The position numbers were made by a program, and so were the translations under genes. Below, one piece after another: positions 57,429 to 64,000 of a DNA stretch of 64,000 nt. A model generated the notes under the pieces. That model saw only the letters and a program-made list of their open reading frames with translations, did not search any database and was not told the DNA's origin. The DNA is taken from NCBI GenBank assembly GCA_014529385.2, contig CM043958.1, positions 86,039,525-86,103,524 on the forward strand. The letters are read 5' to 3'. This DNA is from Adiantum capillus-veneris. Lineage: Eukaryota; Streptophyta; Polypodiopsida; Polypodiales; Pteridaceae. Position 1 is the first letter of the stretch. Every line of letters begins with the position of its first letter.

Positions 57429-60400
57429 TCAATAGAAAGGGTCTTCATAAATGTGATGTGTAGGTAGGGGTCCTTTGAATGGTCTTAAAAGACTAATGTG
57501 AAATGCATTGTGAATGTGCCAATGTGCAGGTAGGTCCAAACGGAAAGAAACATCATTAATGATAGCTGAAATTTTAAAAAGTCCAGAAAAACGAGGAGCA
57601 AGCTTAACAAAGACATTTGTATCAACACTTTTGATCCTTCGTTTTTCAATGCGAAGTAAAACATAATCATCTTCCTTAAACTGGTGGGCCTTGCGGTGTT
57701 TGTTAGCATGTTTAGTGTAAAGCTCTTGTGAGTGTTTAATTGCAGAATGCACACTTCCATAAACATCATGAAAGTCATCAATGAAATCATCAGCGGTAGG
57801 CACAATATTGGAAAGACATGAAGCAGGAGTAGACAGAGAATGACCATACACAATTTCAAATGGAGATTTACCTGTGGCAGTGTGAGTGGTCTTGTTATAT
57901 GCAAAGTGTGGAATATGCAGGTAATAATCCCATTTCTTAGGTTGAGAAGAAACATAAGCCTTTAACAAATCAATGATAGTGCGATTGTGTGACTTCGGTT
58001 TGACCGTTAGATTCAGGATGAAATGCAGAAGTGAAGTCAAGTGTCGTGCCAAGATTTTCAAACACAATAGTCCAAAAGGCACTACAAAATTTTGAATCCG
58101 ATAAAAAATAATGACTTTAGGCAAACCATGATCTAGGAAAATAGTCTTAAGAAACAAAAGTGCAGTTTGATGTGTTGTGAGTGTTTTCTTACAAGGAATG
58201 AAATACGTCTGTTTAGAAAAACGGTCAATAACAGTCCATAACATATCATGCTTGTGCACTATGAGTGGGAAACCAGTAACAAAATCCATTGAAATGTATT
58301 CCCATGGTCTTTTAGGAATGGGGAGAGGGTGTAAAAGTCCCAATTTCTTACCTGTTGCTGCTTTGATCTTTTGGCAAATCAAACAAGTTGAAACATATTG
58401 TTTAACATCAATTCTCATAGTAGGCCAATAGAAATCATGACATAAATTTTGAAAAGTTGTAGAAAATCCTCTATGTCCAGCATAGGGTAGTTTGTGCAAT
58501 TCTTCAATAATTAATGTATGGAAAGGTTGTTTGAAATAAAGGAAGTTTTCTTGAATAGTGTATTCGAGAAATATGTGCACAAAATTGTCAAGCATATGCA
58601 ACCATGTTGTTTTGAAGTCATCACCATGTGCATAAGTGTCATACATAGTGTCAAATGAAGTTCCCGTAATAGTTGATAGATTATTAAGTGAGGGTCTTCT
58701 ACTCAAAGCATCAGCTAGAACGTTTTCTTTAGTAGGTTGGTATTGAACATTGAGCTGAAAACTTTGAATAAAAGCGGCCCACTTAATATGTCTATCATTT
58801 ATTAAGTGTTGAGAAAGTAAGTATTTGCTACTTTGTTGATCAATTTTAATGATCAAGTCAGTACCCATCACATAGTGTTTCCAGATTTTCAATGCATGTA
58901 CCACAACAGTCAATTCTTTACCATAAGTACTGAACTTTGTTTCAAAAGGTTTGAATTTACGACTTTCAAAAGCAAGTGGATGGTTATCTTGCATAAGGAC
59001 TGCATCGATACCTTTTCCACTAGCATCAATGACTACGACAAAGAATAGTCTTTCAAAATCAGGCAGTTGTAATACAGGTGCATTAGTCCAAGCATGATTA
59101 AGTGCATTAAATGAGATTTCTTGTAAATCAGTCCATTCATAAGGTGTGTTTTTTTTCAATAGGAGAGTCAAATAATGTGACTTGTAAGCAAAGTTACGAA
59201 TAAATTTCCTGTAATAGCTACAAAGACCGATGAAAGAATGTAGCTCATGCAAGTTTTTGGGTCTAGGCCATGACTGAATGGATTCAATTGTCTTGGGGTC
59301 TACATGTATTCCCTTACCCGCTACAATGTGTCCCAAATATTCAATTTCAGATTGGAAAAATGAACTCTTTTCAGGATTCAAGTACAAGTGATTTTGTGCA
59401 AGCTGATCAAACACACGTGTTAAGTGCTCTTTATGCTCTTTTTTAGATTTACTAAATACCAGAATGTCATTAAACAATACAATCACAAAATCTTGATGGT
59501 CAATGAAAATTCTATTCATCATGTGTGTGAATGTGGTTGGTGCATTTGTCAAACCAAACGGTATGACAAGAAATTCATAGTATCCCGTTTGTTTTCTGTA
59601 AACAGTTTTGTAGACATCATGCTCAAACATTTTGGCTTGATGATACCCTGATTTAAGGTCTTTCGCTAAAGATATTTTCTCCTTTCAATTTGTCTAGCAG
59701 ATCATCCACTCTAGGAATAGGAAACCTATTCTTAATGGTGATCTTGTTTAAAGCCCTGTAGTCAATACACATACGAAAGGTTCCATTTTTCTTCTTGACA
59801 AGAAGTACTGGAGCTCCTATGGTGAACTACTAGGTCTGATTAGGCTTCGGTCAAGTAAATTAGTGATTTGAGTTTGTATCTCCCTGTGTGCGGTTGGATT
59901 TACACAATAAGGTGCTCTACAAGGGGGTTCACTGCCCGGTATAATATCTATCTTGTGATCTTCGGGGCGTGAAGGTGGAATTCCAAGTGGCAGATCATGC
60001 ATGAAACAATCTTTAAATTGTGAGAGAAAGTCATCGTATGTGAAGTTTCAGTTTCAGCAGAAATTTGATTTACCAACACTAGATATGTTTTCCCCTCGAA
60101 TTGCTCTTTTGGCTTGAGTGTGAGAGAGGAGTGGGAATTTTTGATGTGCTAGTGTTGCTTGGATGGAGTAATTTTTATGAGTGAGAGACATGGTACATGT
60201 TTTATAATTAATCAACGCGTCAAATTCATGATGAAATGGCATTCCCAAAATCATATCAAGACCATGCAATGGTGCTACCAAAAATGTACATGCTTGTGTA
60301 AATTCACCAATGCCTCTTTCAACAGTAACTTGGGTCTTGCAATTAAAATGTTGATTATTAAAAACAGTTTTGACCTTGTGAGGTGATGAAATTTCAGAGA

Positions 60401-61670
60401 GAGAGAGTTGCTGTGCCAAGCGTGTAGAAATGAAATCGTGGCTACTACCATTATCTAACAGAATTGTGACACTTTCACCCTTAACAGTGCCTTGCACTTT
60501 AAACAAAGTGTGAGGAGATATAAGAGTACCTGAAGATGGGTTGTCATCATGATCTTACTCAGGATCATATTTCTCACCATAATTAGCTTCCACATCATTG
60601 TCGTTGGAATTAGTATCTTCGATGAGGTTAACAGTAGCACCGTTGGGGCGGTTGTTGTTGAAGGGTTTTTGGCTTGGATTTCGGTTGACTCCATTGGATT
60701 GGCCATTACTCTTAACAGGACCTTTTGGGTACTTATCTGCATAGTGACCATATTGAAAACATTTGAAACACTTCACCTTTTTGTTACCATTAGAGTTTTG
60801 AGCAGGACGTTGGTTGAAATAATTTTGGTTGCCTCGTTGCTACGTGTTAATATTGTTGTTGCTATGAGGTTGTATAGTGATAGCAGAATTGTCAAATTTG
60901 CATCTCTTGAAAAAGGTACGACTTTGATGTTTGTTGCTGTCAAAGTTAGTAGAGAAGCGAGGTTTCTTGTTACGGTTAGTGTTAGCAGTTTGATCAGTGT
61001 GAGAGGGTTGTCCACCATTCTTCTTCTCTGCATTGAGAGACAAATTAATAGCTTTTGACATAGAATCTTGTTGGAACATATCTACCTCAGCAGCAATTTG
61101 TAGTGTCAAGCCTGATATGTACTTACGCTTCAATTTCCTGTGACCAACATGTTCAATAGCTCGTAATTGAATTAAATAGTTCCAAAAACGATCAGTGTAA
61201 ACCTGTACATCTTCATTCCGACCCCGTTGAATTAAATCCCATTGACGTCGTGCCTTAGCTTTGTATTGTGTGGGCAAAAATTGAGGTAAAAACACTTTTT
61301 TAAATGCATTCCAGGTGCGTGATCTTCTCCTGTGCTGTTTGGTGGCATTCCACCATAGTGCAGTGCTACTAGTGAGATGATTTGATGCACATTTTACCAT
61401 TTCATATTCGGAAAAGTCTTCATCATGAAAATAGTCATCTAGCTGACTAACCCATGCTAGAACCGTGCTATCATCATTAGTGCCATCAAAATCCTTGAAA
61501 GTGAAGGCTTTCTGCTAATTTTGTTTTCTTGGATGCTGGTGCGGATTCTATGCGTGTAGAATGCATTAATTTATCTTCAAGCTCTTGCCTTTGCATGCGT
61601 TCATACGTGAGGGATTGTTGCAGATTGGCAAGCTGTTCAGCAACTGTAGGTGCTTATGGAAGGTGTGCCA
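57429..61670 (-). pseudogene. Degenerate Ty3/gypsy gag-pol (element G)
   Basis: Gag begins near 61670 (MAHLP, stop, APTVAEQLANLQQ). The 61400-60555 part includes the retrotransposon core and a knuckle CFKCFQYGHYADKY whose last Cys is Tyr. Protease 60506-60054 has LLDNGSSHDFIS (DSG changed to DNG). RT starts in 60002-59817 and, after two cancelling frameshifts (about 59817 and 59690), continues 59630-57429: PFGLTNAPTTF, LFNDILVFSKS (second-last Asp of the YxDD box is Asn), RNase H (FVVVIDASGKGIDAVL), an HHCC finger (HKLPYAGHRG, CLICQK) and integrase. The DDE core is out of frame between about 58110 and 57985. No chromodomain follows; the 3' end meets element E. Confidence 0.9.
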
Positions 61671-63018
61671 TGATTGTTGATTTTTTATTTTTTTTAAAAT
61701 TTATTTTTAATATATATATGTGTGTTTTGCAATTTAAAATGGCTATATGGAGATTTTTACAAATACAGTATGCAGAATAAGTGAGAGAGAGTAAAAGAAA
61801 TGACAAAAATAAAATGTACTTAGCTTAAGATTGCGTTGGCGTCTAGTCCAGAATGGTGATGCGCTAGGAAATTGCCGAAAAAGTGAGCGGTTAGACGGTT
61901 CGTCTACGAGTTGATCGAGTTTTGCGGCGTCCAATCTCCCTTGTCTCCGATGGAATCAAAATTTAAAAGTATGAGCGGCCTTTGGACATGATAACCCTGT
62001 TATGGCTTGCTCCATGCTTGTGTCTTTGGAAATTTTGGCATCCACTTCGACACGCGCGTCAAAACACTTGTATTTGGGAAGCCTGCTTCAAAATATTAAT
62101 GGACGAGGTTTCTGTATTATATGTAAGTGGGGAGCTCAAAGAATTCAAAGTGTACAATTAGTGAGAAGCCCACTAAATTGAAGACGATTCTGTTGGTGGC
62201 TATATATATATTTATTTACTTATTTTCTTTGTTCATCTGTCGAGTAAGTATTCTTGCCCCCTGAAAGAAAGAGGGAGAAAACACACAGCCCAAATCAAGC
62301 CAATGTCTTAATGGTTATGTTTGTAGCTTTCTGAGTTCATCACTGGCCGAGCAGTAGCTGAGAGGGGTATGAATTACCCCTTACATGGGTGGACTTAAAT
62401 GGTTCAATGGGTGGCCAAGGACTTTGGGGGAAAAGGCCAATAAAGTAAACATTAAAGGTGTGAAACCTGTGTGTGATTAGAAGCCGGCCAACATGCAGAG
62501 ATGGAGAACGACGTGAGCGAGAGAGAGAAGCAAGCACAACGCCTTGTGTGCGCAGTTTCGGCCACTGCTACAGAAGGACTTTGTGTTCAACAATCTAGGG
62601 CGACCTCATCCCAAGGCAACTGCGGTAGTTTTGGTGTAGGGCAATCCTTTCCTTCCTTTGCACAGGAGGTCCTTCCCACATGAATTTTTTGACATGCTCT
62701 TCTTTACCTCCTTGATTGGCCACAAGCCGCTTCTCCCAAACTCTGCTCTCGAAACTGACCAAGATCTTCTTGGTCTCTTCGACCCCTACTCCTTTTCCTT
62801 TAGCAAGCCATAATCCGCCTCCTCGAGCTCCATCAAAATTTGCTTATTTTTCTCGCTTCCTCAACGTAGCTTCACAAATCTATTGAACCCAACAATGATC
62901 TTGAATTTAATGGTGTACATACCCGAGTTGCGACTGTCAATCGACAAATTTTTTGAACAATATTGACGATAAAGCTTTAACTTGCATGTCCTATACTCCC
63001 AATTCAGAAGATAGCTTC
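61671..63018. other. Leader region of element G and unassigned sequence
   Basis: 61680-61740 is A/T-rich. 61743-61934 on the minus strand is open but unrecognised. 62341-62990 has no family similarity I can name, although on the minus strand below the PBS at 63019-63030 it should be the leader and gag region of the LTR-D element. Confidence 0.35.
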
Positions 63019-63030
63019 GCTCTGATACCA
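63019..63030 (-). promoter_or_regulatory. Primer-binding site of the LTR-D element
   Basis: Minus-strand TGGTATCAGAGC, the complement of the 3' end of initiator tRNA-Met, four bases inside the LTR-D copy 2 edge. It marks copy 2 as a 5' LTR in minus orientation. Confidence 0.8.
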
Positions 63031-63034
63031 CTAG

Positions 63035-63138
63035 TGGAGAGAACGGGGGAGACTGATTGCTTAAAACAATTCAACACATGCTCACAAACATCACCATCAA
63101 CCTGTCAACCTCTTTCCCCAATTTCCAAGCGCGCTCAT

Positions 63139-63192
<54 letters not shown>

Positions 63193-63360
63193 ACTATGAC
63201 ACACACAGAGAGCATAGAATTGACATAGATAAGATTGTAAGAGAATTGTAAGAGATAGAGACTTGATTAGAGAGTACACAACAAATTAAGCATAGCATAA
63301 GAGTGTAGAGAAGAGAATTTGCAAGAGAAACGCCCAAATCTAGCCCCAAACTCCATGGCA
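63035..63360 (-). repeat. LTR-D copy 2 (5' LTR)
   Basis: 326 bp, minus-strand TGCCATGGAGTTTGGGG to GTTCTCTCCA. About 85-90 percent identical by eye to copy 1 outside the (CA)n run. Followed by a PBS. Confidence 0.8.
63139..63187. repeat. (CA)n microsatellite in LTR-D copy 2
   Basis: About 24 CA units. Confidence 0.97.
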
Positions 63361-64000
63361 CCGATTACCTCCAAGAAACAATGTATTTCATGTCCATTGG
63401 TGATTATTTTTCACACCTTTGTATTTCTCCTATAAATGAAGCTTATAGTTGTATCATGAAATTTTTAGATTTTTGGATGAGAGGCTAAGTTATACTCATT
63501 TAATGTGTCTATTCTTTGTAGGAAACCATTTGTTGAAGCTAGAACACATGGTGCGAGGGAAGGAGTGAATGTATGTGGATGATCTAGAGCATGAAAAATT
63601 TGTGCCTCATCTCCAATGCAAGACTTGCAGCCATACATTTCATGGCAATGCAACTTGCATCAAGAAGTAGTTGTTTGGTACAAGCAATTGGAATGCGATG
63701 TATCACCCACGGACATATGGATATACTTTACAAAACTGATGCAAAGAAGTAGAAATAGCTAGGTCTATGCCTCTGAAGGCGTATGGGCATGAATGAAGCA
63801 GCCTTGAATCAAATTTTTGAGTAATGTGCACAAACTTAGAATGAAGGATACAACCAACAAACTTCAATGACATCACCTCAATCCATGCAGGATCTTTACT
63901 CTTTTGCCGGTGGTGATTGTTGAGGAGTGGATGGGAGCTCTCGTTTGTTTAGCATGGCCTCTATCCCACAAACTTTGCATGTAGCATTTGAAAGGTAGGG
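63361..64000. other. No feature recognised
   Basis: AT-rich sequence with short ORFs only, up to the window end. Confidence 0.4.

Noticed and set aside
46295-63360. LTR-D copies as the two ends of one 17-kb element containing G and E
   Set aside because: Orientation allows it, but the flanking 5-mers differ, the sequence inside copy 2 does not lead into G clearly, and no PPT precedes copy 1.
1-64000. tRNA, rRNA or organelle-derived DNA
   Set aside because: I looked for cloverleaf-like and rRNA signature words on both strands and recognised none; the tRNA-like words seen are retroelement primer-binding sites.

Overview
This window looks like nuclear DNA of a land plant. It holds one spliced host gene of a plant-type family (a CwfJ-like protein with two CCCH zinc fingers), buried in nested Ty3/gypsy and Ty1/copia LTR retrotransposons, a LINE remnant and long (CT)n/(GA)n tracts. 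Sparse genes, long TE-filled introns and these families would suit a fern or gymnosperm, but the species is a guess.

The host gene is on the minus strand and I could reconstruct it completely: nine exons from the ATG at 38234 to the TGA at 2232-2234, 608 codons with no internal stop. Exons 2-9 are clustered at 2232-5767. Exon 1 (25 codons) lies at 38160-38234, so intron 1 is about 32.4 kb. Intron 3 (5089-5198) has the hallmarks of a minor-spliceosome AT-AC intron.

Intron 1 (5768-38159), left to right: a degenerate LTR and copia RT remnant (6225-7240); an internally deleted gypsy chromovirus with two LTRs and a perfect TSD (7724-10559); a gypsy LTR (11155-18818) interrupted by a gag-protease element with its own LTRs and TSD (11308-17235); a 5'-truncated chromovirus (19229-21972); unassigned LTR-like sequence (22538-23146); a copia gag (24360-25144); LTR fragments (25680-27594); a non-coding LTR element (27595-34930) that received a solo LTR (28649-29276) and a complete gag-protease element (29949-33879); and an inverted degenerate relative of the latter (34935-37499).

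Upstream of the gene (38235-64000): diverged tandem repeats (38415-39110, 40287-40825), a copia remnant (41640-42880), a (CT)n/66-bp compound array (44294-44863) joined to a LINE reverse transcriptase remnant (44868-46290), an LTR copy (46295-46599), copia element E (46918-57344) with a younger copia element F inserted in it (49935-55108), a degenerate gypsy gag-pol (57429-61670) and a second copy of the 46295 LTR (63035-63360).

Several otherwise different LTRs share one sequence module of about 60 bp. No rRNA, tRNA or CRISPR array was recognised. All retroelement coding regions carry disabling lesions or lack pol, so any movement would need helper proteins. Coordinates of element ends are firm where a TSD is quoted and approximate elsewhere.
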